NCBI GenBank assembly: GCA_021292165.1
Contig: CM037879.1
Coordinates: 162,804,886-162,868,885 of the forward strand
Direction: 5' to 3'
Source of the DNA: Shinisaurus crocodilurus
Taxonomy: Eukaryota > Chordata > Lepidosauria > Squamata > Shinisauridae
Length of the DNA stretch: 64,000 nt
In this document: piece after piece, positions 11,801 through 25,300 of the stretch
Numbering within the stretch: the stretch's first letter is position 1
Layout of the letters: each line of letters starts with the position of its first letter
Position numbers and translations under genes: made by a program
The notes under the pieces: model-generated
Told to the model about the DNA's origin: nothing
Seen by the model: the letters and a program-made list of their open reading frames with translations, nothing else
The model's database searches: none

Positions 11801-13340
11801 GTCTCTGGGAATATGTACTAGTAGGAGGGCCAGCAAAATTCCAGTTTATCCTTTGTGTTAGTTTTACAGCTATGGATGCATTCGTTTGTCTTAAATTTCC
11901 ATATTAATGTGACTCTGAAATCCTAAAATAAACGTTTCCCTTAAGGGAGTTAATGTTTTCTCAGTGTGTTTTCATGGTGTACTAAAAATACAGCGGTAGC
12001 TTGCACTTCTCTAGCATTTTTTTTTAACCCTTGTGGGTAATGTTCTCTACAGAAACTTCGTTTCCAAATGCATGTTGCCATACAAGGGGAAAGTTAACAG
12101 CAGGAAACTGTTTCATTATGGATCTCTCATATCTTGACCTTAAAACTTCCTGTTCCAGAACAGGGAGCACCAAAAGCTTACACCAGCACTGCATCACACA
12201 ATGTGGCATTAGACTGATGGTGCAACAATATTACACTCCTGTTACCAGCAGCCATTTGAGGATTGTGTTGCCAGTCTGTTATGAGGCAGTTGAGAGTGAT
12301 GTGGCAATCCTGTACTTGGAAGTAAGTCCCACTGTGTCCAATCAGTGGGCTGCATTCAACATCACACAAGTGAACTTCAGCTCGTACAATGGGATTTCCC
12401 TTTGCTCTCCTCCTTCCCCATCTGCTCCCCCAAATATGCTCCAAAAGGTTCCTCCAACTCTCTGGAGCAGATTTGGGGGGCATGCAGGGGCCTGGAGGGA
12501 GGAGGGGGAAGCCATTCCATCAGTGGTTTCCATTCCACTGGCAGATGGACAGCACAGGATACAACCCAAATGGACCCACACCCATGCAAGTGTGCATAGG
12601 ATTGCTGCATGAGTTCCAGAACCACCTACACAGACATGCCAATTTAATACATTAAGTTTGGTTCTTTCCTGTTGCCCTGCCCCCTCAGCTCCTTACCCCA
12701 GTGTAAGTGCTTGGTTATCAGTTTAATAGATTTTTTGGGCTAGACTGTGTTCATGCTTAGGCCTTTATGATATGTGTGTGCGCGCGCGCGCGTGTGCTCT
12801 TAAACACAACCGGTTTAAAATTACAGTTTCCCAGCTGATAAAACTGAAGTTGCTTCATTATAAGTTTGAGTGAATCCTTTATCACTGATCTGCTACCACA
12901 ATCAATACTTTCTTATGAGGAGACCAGCTGTGATGTGATAAAAGAGTATTCAGTGATAGAGGGCCTCTTTTATAATGGATTCACACAAGCAAGCAGTCAA
13001 GATCACTCTACACTAAAAGTGCAAGTCTGTGTGTATGTGCACAGGCACATTTATACAAAGGTAATCAAGCTTGATAAATCATCTATTTTCATAATGTGAT
13101 GAAGTCAGAGGCATTATGAAATTGCTGTTGGGCATATCCCAGTAAAGGGGAGAAACATTACTTGTCAGAATACACTTCAGGGTCCTGCTAATTTATGTAA
13201 TTTTGAGGCAAATTTTACAAGACTATTCTAAATGTTTTCTGTGGTTTTTCATTTTCAGGAGTTCTTGAAAGAACAGAATGTGCTTTGGACCCTGAACGGG
13301 ACATGAGGCATAAAAGGAGCTGGGAGCCCACCTGATCAGA

Positions 13341-16300
13341 ATGAAACAGAGGTTGACAGATTTTTCAAATCTACTGCTAGTTGTGCTCTGTGATTATGGT
13401 GCGTATGTAGTATAAGTATAGTTGGAGATATTTGACTAAGGTAATTCTGAAATGTATAGGTATTAATGGATTACTTGATGTATGTGTTCGATGAACGATA
13501 TTGAACCTAAATACAGATAGGCAAGGTCATAGAATCAACCAATTTAACACATTGCCTTTTCCTTCAGTAATAGTAGTTGTTCCATTTTCTTTGGTTTGTT
13601 GAAGATTCTCACTCCCTTTTTCTCCGAGCTAAGCATCCCCATACCTTAATTTCTTCAACCTTTCCCCCTCTACTTCAAATGAAGTAGACTTCTTAAGATG
13701 TACTCAAAATAGAATACACCAGAGAAGGCTTCAAGCAGTGCTGAGAAATAGACTAAAAACAATATACCGGTATTGATGATATCTAGGTTGGGTTTGTGTT
13801 AGCAGTGTATCATGGGTTCTAAGGTTGGAGACAGGCAATAGTTCTTAACAGTGGTTTAGAAGAGGCATTGCTTTCCATGGTTCCGCCCATATTTCTCTTT
13901 TGTCCCACTGTTGGCTATGGCTAAAAGTTCATCAGGTGTTTGAAATGGTATGAAAACCTGTTTACTAGAGATGAAAGTGAGATGAGTGTATATACCACGA
14001 GGAGCAATTCCCTCTTTCAAACTAGCTTCAGCTCTCTAAAAATGTCCCAGGCTTGCCTTAGATATTCTTTCTTGCACATCATTCCTCGCTTTCCCAATTG
14101 GTAGAAAGTTTAAGGGCAGGAAGTACAGGAGAGGAGGAGACCTGTGGTGTCTTGTGAGGAGAGCCCTATGGCATTATTTTCTTGATACCGACTCCCATAT
14201 ACCAACAGCAAACTCATTCTCCAAGTGTGTATCCTTATGTAGCTAAAATGGCACCACCATGGTACCAGCAGGCTTGTGGAGAATCCTAAGGTTTGCAGAA
14301 GTACCAAAAAATATTTAGAAAAAATAATCTGATTATTGGGGGACTCCAAAACAGCCCAATCAGGACTGAGCATTGTCAATGGCCACGAGTGCTGGAGGGC
14401 AGGGGAAAGGGAAGACCAGTGAGAATGGGGAATAGAATGGAGTATCCTGGAAAGGGTATGGCTGGCTGGAACCCTGAACAGAAGCACTGCATGCTGCAAC
14501 ATTTTGTTGCAGTTCCCAGCTGTTATTTACAAATATACAACTGAAGCATGGGAGAGCAAGGGCATACCCAGAGAGTGCTAATATATCAATTCCTCCCCCT
14601 CCGCCCCTCCAGCAAAACAATATGTGCTTGGAACACTGCTACCCCTGCCCTGAATCCAGCCAGCTGCAAAATCTTAGATTTCACCTATCCAGCAGGAGAG
14701 AGGACAGGATAGATGGCTGTGGGATACCACAGGGAACAGCTATGGAGGGTCCAGCCTTGGTGTGGAGGGAGCTGAATCCTTCTGTCCAGCTATTGTCAGC
14801 TTTATTTTTCCTCTTTCATCCCTTCCGTCTTTATGTGACACACATGCTAAATGAAATATTCATAACCTCTACCATGAAAGGGGCCTTTAAAGTGCATCCA
14901 CGGCATATTCAACTTGGGTGGTATTTTCTAGAATTCTATTTCAAAAGCAACACTCCCTTTCTCATGTTATCTTAACTAAAGTTCAATATAAATGAAGCAT
15001 TAGTGGGTCACTAATATGAAGGCAGGCTTGGCGATGGTGTATAACATAGTTCAGGGGCCCCAACTGTTCACCAGCCTTTCTGATAGTCTCCCCGCTGCCC
15101 ATGCTGGTGAAACAGTTCAGAAGGAGGTGGACGAAGGCACGCATCTTTCGCAGACGTCATCGGGACAATTATTACAGAAGATGCCCCAAGATAAGGGATA
15201 CTTTTGTGCTCAAAAACATGGGAGTTCAAAACAGTCTCCTGCAATGTCCTTTCAAATGCACATAAGAAAATACTAAGAAGAAATACTTTCTGTGTGTGCT
15301 CCGTGGGCATATTATACCGTGGGATAAATTCATATGGTTTGAGAGAAGGGCAAAATGTTTCAGATTTAACTGAATGTATGTTTTATTCCACTAAAAAAAA
15401 AAAAAAACTTGGATGAATTCTTAGATGAAATGCTGAAACTGTGAAATGAAGGATTATGTTGTGATATAGTAAATCGGGGTAGTAGCATGGTGCCCTCCAG
15501 GTGTTTTGGACTGCAACTCCCATCAGCCCCTGCCAGCATGGCCATTGGTCAGAGATTATGGGAGTTGCAATCCAAAACATCTTAGGGTACCATGTTGCCT
15601 ATCCCTGGGGAAATGATTATTGCCTTAAATTTACACTGGAACGTAAGATGGTAAAAGTAGCAGAGATGTCTTACAGTCAGTCCTATCAGCTGTTCAGAAA
15701 ATGCTTACTGCAGGTTCACAATTTTTATAATAAAGTCAGGTCATAGAACTATACAGTTTCTCTCCTCCTTCCGCTCCCCCAGGAATTCCACGTTGTTGAT
15801 ACTGTACAAAACTGTCTGTATAAACACATTTTGATGTGTTGTCTAGACATGTGATGTAGTTTTAACAGATGGTATGCTGTGTGTTAGGGGGTGGTTCATG
15901 GGCATGTTGCTTTTGCCATTTCTTTTAATTAAGTTTTAAAGGCATTTGTTGATATTTACAATAGGTGGGATTCAGAGTATCCCTTCCATTTGCAGAAGGG
16001 ACTGGGACCCATCAGGAGCTCCCACTGGAGGAGGGGGAGGGGGAGGCAATTGTCTCCTACTCCCCCTGCAGCCCCCAGCACCACCTCCCACATTTTTCTG
16101 GAGGGTCCCCCAGCCTTCTGGAGCACTTCTCAAGGGGCAGGAGGAATTGGTGAACATCACCTTCCCACCAACTCCTCCAGTAGACGTGTCCTGCGAGCAG
16201 AGTTCCGCTCATGGGAACCATGTATCCAAGCCATTGTTTATATGAAATTATAAAATAAACATTTGCATAGTCTGTTAGTTTTGCTGCTGAGATACTGGAT

Positions 16301-19300
16301 TCTTCCCTGAAGAATAGCATCAGCTTGACATGCAGAGGCAACCTAATTCCCCCACTAACGAGCTGATAGCATCTGCAGCTTCTGTTTTTCTGTTAATTGA
16401 ATGAATTGTTATTCAGTTAATAATAGTTATTAATTATAACTATTAATAACAAGGAAAAGTGAATTTTCCTTGCTCCCATGTTTCTTTATATACCATGAAC
16501 AACTGGTTTGCAGTTAAGAGATTCACTTGTTTTCTTCAAGGATTACCAAGGAGTGAGATGTCTCTTGGGGCATAGGGCATTATTGTTGCAGGATGATTGC
16601 TGCAACTGATTGTCCAGTAACTCGGAGCATGTGTGTGTGTGTGTGTGTGGTTATTATTTGGAAAGCTTCAGTCTTCTAGAGCCTCTTTTACCTGCTGCAT
16701 ATATGTGTTGGGTTAACTGACCACCAAGTAGGTTGAGGTGAAGAATGGGTTTGGGAACCACTTGTTAGCACAGGCGGATGTTGTTAGATTTCCTGAAAAA
16801 CTCTTACGTCCCTCTTCTCTTTCCCCACCCTCTTGATTCTCTCTGCTCACTGTTAAATTTGTTCTCCTTTTCAGTTCTTGGAGCAATGGAATATCTTCTC
16901 TTGGAGCAACCAACTCATACAGCTTTAAGCAACAGCACGGTGTCAGTTGGCTTCCAGAATTACTATGGTGGCAATGAGACACTGAAAAATATCTCCATCC
17001 TGCTAATAGATGCCAGCACCAACCAAACTGTTGCAAAAAAGCAGCTTCTGCAAAACCAATACCAAGGTATTGTTGTCTTTGAATGTGTTCATTTTAAAAG
17101 TGCTGGGAACTACTGGTTCAAAATGGCTTCTGAAATCATCAATGGCACCGATCCCCAGTGGAATGGAGAGAATATCCCATTGAGTGTGAAGTGGCCTATA
17201 TTTCACTTGGATTTGAGGAGGACCTCAGAGGGACTTGTTGGGACTTCCCTTCTGCTTGAGCTGTTTACCAGTGAATATTTATGTCCAATGAATAAGACTG
17301 TGGTTTCTCTTGATATAATACTGACCAGCAGCTTATATGAACTAGAGACATTAATCTCAAATGAGACTGTGGGATTGAGAACTAGCAAAAAGCTTAGTCT
17401 CTTTAGGTCCCAGTGGATGAAGTTTGACTGTCAGTCAGTTGGCCAAGAAGCATATATTGCTGTAATACTGAAATCAACAGAGACTAATTCAATCATTGTG
17501 TCGACAGGACCTGTAGATCTTGTGCACAAATTTGGCTACAAACTAATTGTGGCAGAAGAAGTAATATGTGAGTCTTCAGTTGTGGTTTCTGTCATTCCTC
17601 CTCCATGCACATCTTCTGGTGGGCACATTGCTGTGTTCAAAGATCCTCTTGGGCCTTTTGGTCATGTAAGGCTACATGAAAGCATCATGAATCCAGACGA
17701 CAACCAGATAGAATTCAGCTGTACATTGTTTGACAAAGGCACAAACAAATACTGTTTTGAATTTAGCCATTCAAACCAAGTCAATTCCCCACCAAGAGCA
17801 AAAGAATGTGTACTAATCCAAAGGAATATTGGTCTGTATTACCTTTCGAACATGCTTCATTTGAAATGCTGAAGGATTACAATGCCTGCCTGATTGTGTG
17901 TCATGCATCCGTGCATCGTGGAATCTAGAACATGATACAAAATGTACAGGGCAATCCATCTCCCTACCTGCAGGCACAATTCTTCACCAGTGCAGAGCTA
18001 CAGGCACAGGATAGGATCCCCATAAGACACGACAGAGCCCTCACACTGGCCCTTAGGTTGGCAAACAGCATGTGCCCAACCCAAGGGCAGATGACAGGGA
18101 GAAAGGAAAAGTCTGTAAGATCTCTTATGGAAAACCTCTCCCATGCATGCAGCTCTGCACGCAGCTCTGCACTGTGGGAGGGGGATTGTGCCATTGGTTT
18201 AACCTTGGTAACCTTGGCTTAACTTTGTTTTAAAAAGATACTGCCATTTCGTGATCCCTGCATAATTTTTCTCGTGGCTTCTAAGCTGGGGCCCCTGCCT
18301 TGCTGCTAGTCCCTCTTCAGCCCATTCTTCCTTTCCTTCTTACCTTGTTTCATCTCAGTCTTGTGAAATTATTCCAAATTCTTCAGAGACTCGCATTGTG
18401 CCAAGACAAACCAGATGATAAATGAAATAAGGCGCAGAGTTGCTGGGTTTGAATGTGGGAGACTCCGCTTCAAATCCCTGCTTGGCCAAAAAGCTTTCCA
18501 GATGGCCTTGGGCAAGCCACTTCTTAGTTTCTTTTTGATGCAGGAGCCTGGCAACAGCAAATACATCTGATGTGAAAAGGAGTCCACAAACACTCAGAGA
18601 AATGTGCCAGGGAGCTGCAATTGGCCATGGGCTCACTGCATGTTTGGAGATGCACATTTTCCCTTCCACAATTTATGGTAGGAAACATGGGTAGGTGTTC
18701 CTGGTTGCTGTGAAGAGTGTGTGAAGCATGTCTGTTTCACAGCTCAGTCTGCCTTGCACGGTTCTTGGGAAGAAATGAACTAAAAGGCACTTTGAATCTC
18801 ATGTTGCACGGATAATTGATAACAATACCTAAGAGGGTGGCTGTGAAGATGATCAATCACATATGCTTAAGAGAGAATGGGGACAGTGTTGCCTGTGTTC
18901 TTATTAAATATGGGTTGGGGCACCACAAGCTTGGTTGCAGAACCCAAATTCAGGCCATGGTGGGCACTGCCGTACCTAGTTCGTATGCTTCAGCTGGCAT
19001 TGCCCCCCCCCCCCCCAGTTTAGAGGATGCACTTGAGAGAATGTGAAATCTGGCCAGGTGAAAATAGGATCTCTCTAAACTAGCCTTACCCAACCCGGTG
19101 CGCCCCCCCCCCCCAGGTATGTTGGATTGCAACTCCAATGACCAGGGTGGCTGGCAGTGATGGGATTTGCAGTCCACCCCATCTGGAGGGTGCCTTTTGT
19201 GGAAGGCTGCTCCAAACTGCGGCTGAATGAGCACCAGCTGGAAGGGTGTGGATTGCTGCTGGCTGGAGTTATTAAAACCTCCTTTCCAGGAGGGCAGGGC

Positions 19301-22300
19301 ACGGCACCAGTGCCTTTGACTGGCACTTGCTCAAGAAACCATTCTTGGTGTTGATTATGTAGCTGCCTGTTACCCAATCTCCAGCTTCTTCTGGGAGAAA
19401 GATACATTAAAGCTTCAGGCAGTAAGAGCATGACAGGTCCCGACTGGGAGATAATGCCTGATTCATTGAGAGTTCTGTGGCTATAAAGAATGCTGCCATC
19501 TGGGGTTCCTAGATTTTTCCTGCTAGTTCTGTTCCTTTGCCTCTTACCAAGCTGGCATGCAAAAGTTAAACCGGGGCCGTAGCTCAGTGGTAGAGCACAT
19601 GCTTTGCATGCAGAAGGTCCCAGGTTCAATTCCCGGCATCTCCAAAAATCCTGCTTGAAATCTTGGAGAGCTGCTGCCGGTCAGTGTCAACAATACTGGG
19701 CTAGATAGACCAATGGTCTGACTTGGTATGAGGCAGCCTCCTATGTTCCTAGGTGAAGTTTCCCCCCCCCCCCATTTTTAATCTCCATATCAGGCCAAGA
19801 TTCACTGCTGCTTCTGTGTGTGAGGCCGCTGATAAAGGCAAAGAAGCAGGGCCCGTACAAGCGCTGGTAACCCTAATGTAGCCACCTTCTCTCTCACCTG
19901 TTTCTCCCTAGTCTGATCACCCATCCTTTCTCTCTGCCCTCACATGCTGTGTGGCAAAATTAGAGCTCTGGTAGACAACAGGTCTGTGGGAGGAGCGGGG
20001 GGGGGGGAGGAATTGTAGTTACAGCTGGATTTGGGGCGCAAAAGTGGGCAACCTGCAGCCCTCAGCCTAATTTCTGAAGCAATCAGTTCAATCAGAACTC
20101 TGGCGGAAGTGATCTCTGTCCCTCCACCAGCAGCCCATTGGGCAGAGAGGAAGAGGGGGTGGCAGAAAGAAGAGGGGTGGCAGAAAAAGAGAGACCAAGG
20201 GTGGTTCGCACGACACTTTAAGCCCACAGATGTTCTGAAACCTCGGTGGGCTTAAAGTTGCCCCCAGGTCCGTCTGTGCCTGACTAATAGATGGGCACAG
20301 CGGGGGTCTGGAGGCACCACCTCTCCTCTCTTCCTGGGTCAGCACAGGAGCACTGAGAGGAGGGAGGGGGAGTGATTCTCTCTGACAGCCCCCACCCACT
20401 GAGTTGCGAGTCTCACGACTCCTGCACTGGGCAGGGGCTCATTCTCCTTCCCCCCGCCCTCCTTTCCCATTCACCCAGGCGCCGCCTGATAGCAGTGCCC
20501 GGGAGGAAGGGGAAGGAGAACCGTTGGGGCAAACCACCACCGCTGCCACATGTCTCCTCTTCCGAGTGGGGCCCGGGAAGGAGGAGGTGCTCGGCGGTGG
20601 CGGTGGGTGTGACGGGGGTTTGCTGCGGCAAACCCCCGTCATACCTGATGCCTCCGTGCAGCTCCTCGCCCAGCCCTGAGTGGGGCTGGGCAAAGAGGAG
20701 CCATGTGGCGGTGGCGGACCCTGGTGGCTTCCCCACGTGCTCCTGCCAATGCAGGACATCGGCAGGAGTGTGCGGGGAAGCCGATGACAGCTGGGGCAGT
20801 TGGCTGGCTGGCTGTCATTGGGCAGAGCTGCTTGCCCAGAGCGGCAGCCCTTGTTTGCCTCTCTGGCTAAGGGGCTCTATGCCCTTATGGCTTGTGATAA
20901 GATTAGTGTGTCGTCCGGGTTCGGATGACACACTAAACCTACTAGGGGTTTTCTAAACCTTATCGCAAGCCATGGCTTAGTAGGGTGGTTAAGGAGGCTC
21001 TCCTTAACTACACTAACTAAGCCTTTCTGGGTTCACACGACACGCAAAGGCTCTAGGACCCTGCGGATACATAACAATTACATTACTGGAGGGAAACATT
21101 CTGTTAAAGACACACTAATCTTAACGTTTAAACCTACAGAGGCTTAGCGTGTCATGCAAATCCAGTCAAAATGTCTACTGCCGTCCACCACCAGCAGATT
21201 ACCCCATAGGGAATGTGACCCTTGACAGATAAAAGCTTTAGAGACTTTTAAATGGGCAGGTTTAAAAAAATGGGCAGGTTCTCTCAACCTGCAGTCACAT
21301 GTGGCCAAACTGGGACCTTTGAGATCTGTAACTCGGAGGGACGTGATGTGACTGAGGGACTTATCAGATGTTTACTTAAGTGTTTCACCTGTTCCTCACA
21401 AGCCCAGAGCATGATGAGACCTGGTGGCTGTTCTTAATTTTTAGGGGCCATTGCTATGAGATCCTTTAGAGCAGGGGTGGGGAACCAGATGTTGCTGAGG
21501 ACTTCAACTCCCATCATATACAGGCCTGTGGCTTATGCTGCCTCAGCTTGTCTGAGCATGGAAAGCTAAGCAGGGTCAGGCAGGCCTGGTTATTACTTGG
21601 ATGGGAGACCCCTCCTCTAGTTTCCTGCATTGAGCAGGGGGTTGGACTCGATAGCCTTGTAGGCTCCTTCCAACTCTATGATCTATGAAATCCCTCACCA
21701 TTGGCCATGCTGGCTGGGGCTGATGGGAGTTGTGGAGTCCAACAGCAAGTGGAGGGCACAGGTTCCCCACCCCTGCTTTAGAGGAGTTCCCTCTTGTCAC
21801 CTTTCCTGCTCCATGTGTGCATGAGGCTGCTGGGTGGAGCTAAGTGGAGATGTGCAAGTGAAGTCAGCGCACTGATGACACCCAGCTTTGTTTCCTCCAC
21901 CTCCTGCTGCTGCTCCTCTTCCACGTTTCTTACTTGCCTAGTCTCTTGGCACAGTCCAGAATAACTACGCACGAGGCAACTGAAACTGAATCCAACCAAG
22001 ACTGAAGTAATGTTGGCCGATAGATCTAGAGTAGAGAGCATCTGACCTCTACTTACAGAGGGCTGGTTCACACAAGCACACAGAGCACCAGATTTCTTAT
22101 TGCTTGATATCTCTTAACTTAATGAGTAAATTGTTGCAATTGGGAAGTAATTGAGCTTGAGCTGATTTTGGGTGATACGGTTCTGCCTAGGGCAGGGGTG
22201 GGGAACCCTTTTCCAGTCTGAGAGCCAAACTGCAAAATGGGAAAGGGGCCAGAAAGATATTACCATTTTAAACCTACTCAGAAGTAAGCAGGACAAGACT

Positions 22301-25300
22301 TCTGCATGCCTACACAGAATTAAGCTGGACTGGCTCACTCAGCAGCACTTTCAAATAGCATCCCAAATACCAAGCTTCTGCATGTCTACTCAAAAGTAAG
22401 CAGCTCTCTTGCCTGCAAAATGTACCAGTCAAAATCCTTGCAACCGAACTGCTCAATTCTTTACATGTTGTTTAAATGCTTTTATTTTAATACCATCTTA
22501 TCTCTGAGCACTGAGCAGTGATCACAGATAACAGCAAAAGAAGCTTGCAGTAGGATGAGGAACTGCCAACAGCTGCATCCTGCCCATTAACCAGAGTTTT
22601 CCATATCCCACCCAGGGTGTCTGGTCCAACTTCCATGTGCATATGGAAGTTACAGCTTAGGGACCTGCCTTGTAGCAAGTCAGACAATTTACTCATCTAG
22701 CCAAGTCTTTTCTAGTCTGTCTGGCTGTGGCTCTGCAGGGTCTCTGGCAGAGATCTTTCTCATCCTTTGCCTCCTGGTCCTTCTTAACTGGAGATGCCAA
22801 AGATCAAACCCGGGACCTTGTGCCTAGCAAAGCAGATGCTCTCTAGCACTGAGCTATGGTCCTTCTCTCATTATCTGTCAATGGTACGGTCCTTTAATGT
22901 TGTCACTTAATGTTGTGTAGTCAACAAGTGATATATACACACGTGTGAACTGGCCTCCAGACTATGGCCATACCCTTGTATCTTCAAGGCAGGGCTATTG
23001 TAATGTGGTGTATGCTGAAAACCATTTAGAGCCACCTTCCCCAACTGAATGCCCTCCATATGTGTTGGACTGCAACTCCCATAATTCCAAGACACCTGGA
23101 GGGCACCATGTTGGGGAAGGCTGTTTTAGAGGCTGCAGCTGGTGCAGTCACTTCCTGGTGGAGTTGGGCCATGTTGGTCTTTTCTACATGAGGCTGTTAA
23201 TCCCCTGTATCTACTTTCGGTTAATCCCGTGCGTCTACTTTCAGTTTCGTTGCAGAATTGAGATCTGAACACTACACGAGGAATGTTTCCCTTCCTGCTT
23301 TTCTGCCACATAACCTCTAGGTGGTACTGTGGTATAGCAGAATAGCATAAATACACAAGAGGAGACTGCTCTTTCTTTTGCTGTCAGAAATAATACCCCA
23401 CTTTCCCTGCTCCAAAAAAACTTGCAGAAAGTGCTGTTTACAAACAGAAGCAAAACTGGAGGGTCATGACATTGGCTAAAGAACCCATAAACAACTATGA
23501 GTACGGGATGACAAGTGCACAACAAATGCCTCATGTAGAAAAGCTCATTATGTTTGTGCTCCAGAGTATCTGTTGCCTGCCAAGCGCAATTCAAGGATAT
23601 CTTGCCAGAAGGGATTCTCGGCCTTGGCCATGTTGCCATGCAAGTGACCACTTGCAGTCTGTTCATGTAGGGCTACATTTCCAGCATCCCTCTACTGCCA
23701 CTGGTATCTCCAGCCTGGTGAATCTCCAGGTCCCTCGCTTGCCCCACTTGCTAATGTATCCAGCAGCCATTTGCAGTCCAACTTGCATGTGGATAACTTA
23801 TTCCCCATAAGAGGTTTGAAAACTGGATCCACTGACTAATATTAATAGAAGGTAGTTGTTTTCTATTAGTTTTTCTATAGAACCGATTGATCTATTGTAA
23901 CCATTTTCAAGGTTAGTTTGTGTGTGTGTGTCTGTGTGTCTGTGTCTGTGTCTGTGTCTTTAACAGAATGTTTCCCTCCAGTAATGTAATTGTTATGTAT
24001 CCGCAGGGTCCTGGAGCCTTTGGCAGGCCTGGAGTCCTTGTAGTGTGACTTGTGGGGATGGTTTCCGTGAGCGCTACCGCGAGTGCCTCGCACCTTTCCC
24101 AGTCCCGATAAAGGAAGGGTGTTTGGGGCAACAACAGGATATTTCTCCCTGCTCTTTGGAGGAATGCTCCAGTACGTAAGCTTGGTGTTGGGAAGGCATC
24201 CTCCTTGATGATGATTTTGTTCCACTCATCTTTGCATGTCACTGTGACTGGGTTCACACGATACATTAAACCTCAGTTAGTTTACCGCCCAAGTAAACCT
24301 ACTGAGGTTTAAAGTGTCATTCGAAACTGGGACAGGTTAGTTAGGGTGGTTAAGGAGAGTCTCCTTAACTACCCTACTAAGCCATGGCTTGCAGTAGGGT
24401 TTACTAAACCTACTGAGGCTTAGCGTGTTGTCTGAACCTGGACAACACGCCAACCCTTCCGCAAGCCAAAAGGGGCATCGAGCCCCCTGCCCAGAGCGGC
24501 AAACAATATCTGCGGCTCTGGCCATGGGGCTCTGGCTGATGACAGCCGGCCAAGTGTTCAAGTGGCACTTGGCCGGCTGTCATCAGCTTCCCCCGCGCTA
24601 CTGCCGATGCCCTGCATTGGCAGCAGCACGGGGGAAGCCCCCGGTGTCTGCCGCACGCCCCTGTCCCAAGTGGAAAGAGGGCACACAGCAGACCCCCTGC
24701 CTCACCTCTGTGGGTTTAAAGTGATGTGCAAACCTGGCCTGTGAGTTCTCTCTGTTCCCGCACGGATTGTGGTGTCTATGTGAAACGTCAGGGTAGGCAG
24801 AAGTGAAAGAAGGAGAACCAAGTATAGAGCCTAGATCTGATCATGTTTTATACACCTGCACATCTTACAGCACATGGAGGTGTGCTTTAAGAATGGCATG
24901 CACACATCTGTTTCATATTGAGATGCATGTTCAGAAAACACCCACCCAAACCTAGTTGGCTGCATTTTACTAGATCAGTAAAATTGCCATTGAATTGCTA
25001 TTCTTAAGTGATCACTGTGTAGATATTAAGATTGTGGTCTTCATATAGTGTGTGCTAAGTTAGCAGGCCTTAGCAGATAAATGACTTTGCGTTTAGGGTA
25101 CCAGGGCTATTATATTTTGTTTGAGTTACTAGATAACCCAGGACAAAATCTACCCCCCCCCTCGTCCTTAATTAGCTGCGGTCAGGATCACTGTATGCTC
25201 TGATGTCTCTCAGCCATGATTTTTAATGCTCCTCCTTGTACCTCTTTGGATTTAATTTTTTTTTAAAGTACAAGTACATACATTACAATATGACAAAACA

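Larger units (their letters stand above)
17832..24006 (+). other. THSD1 intron 3, repeat-rich
   Basis: This intron holds the SINEs at 18430, 19572 and 22695, hAT MITEs at 19085, 21472 and 23032, the GC-rich element at 20196-21165 and a (TG)n/(TCTGTG)n run at about 23920-23958. I saw no additional exon. Confidence 0.6.

Noticed and set aside
19572..19643. Functional tRNA-Ala gene
   Set aside because: The tRNA-like part runs directly into a SINE body, and no terminator T-run follows the tRNA end.
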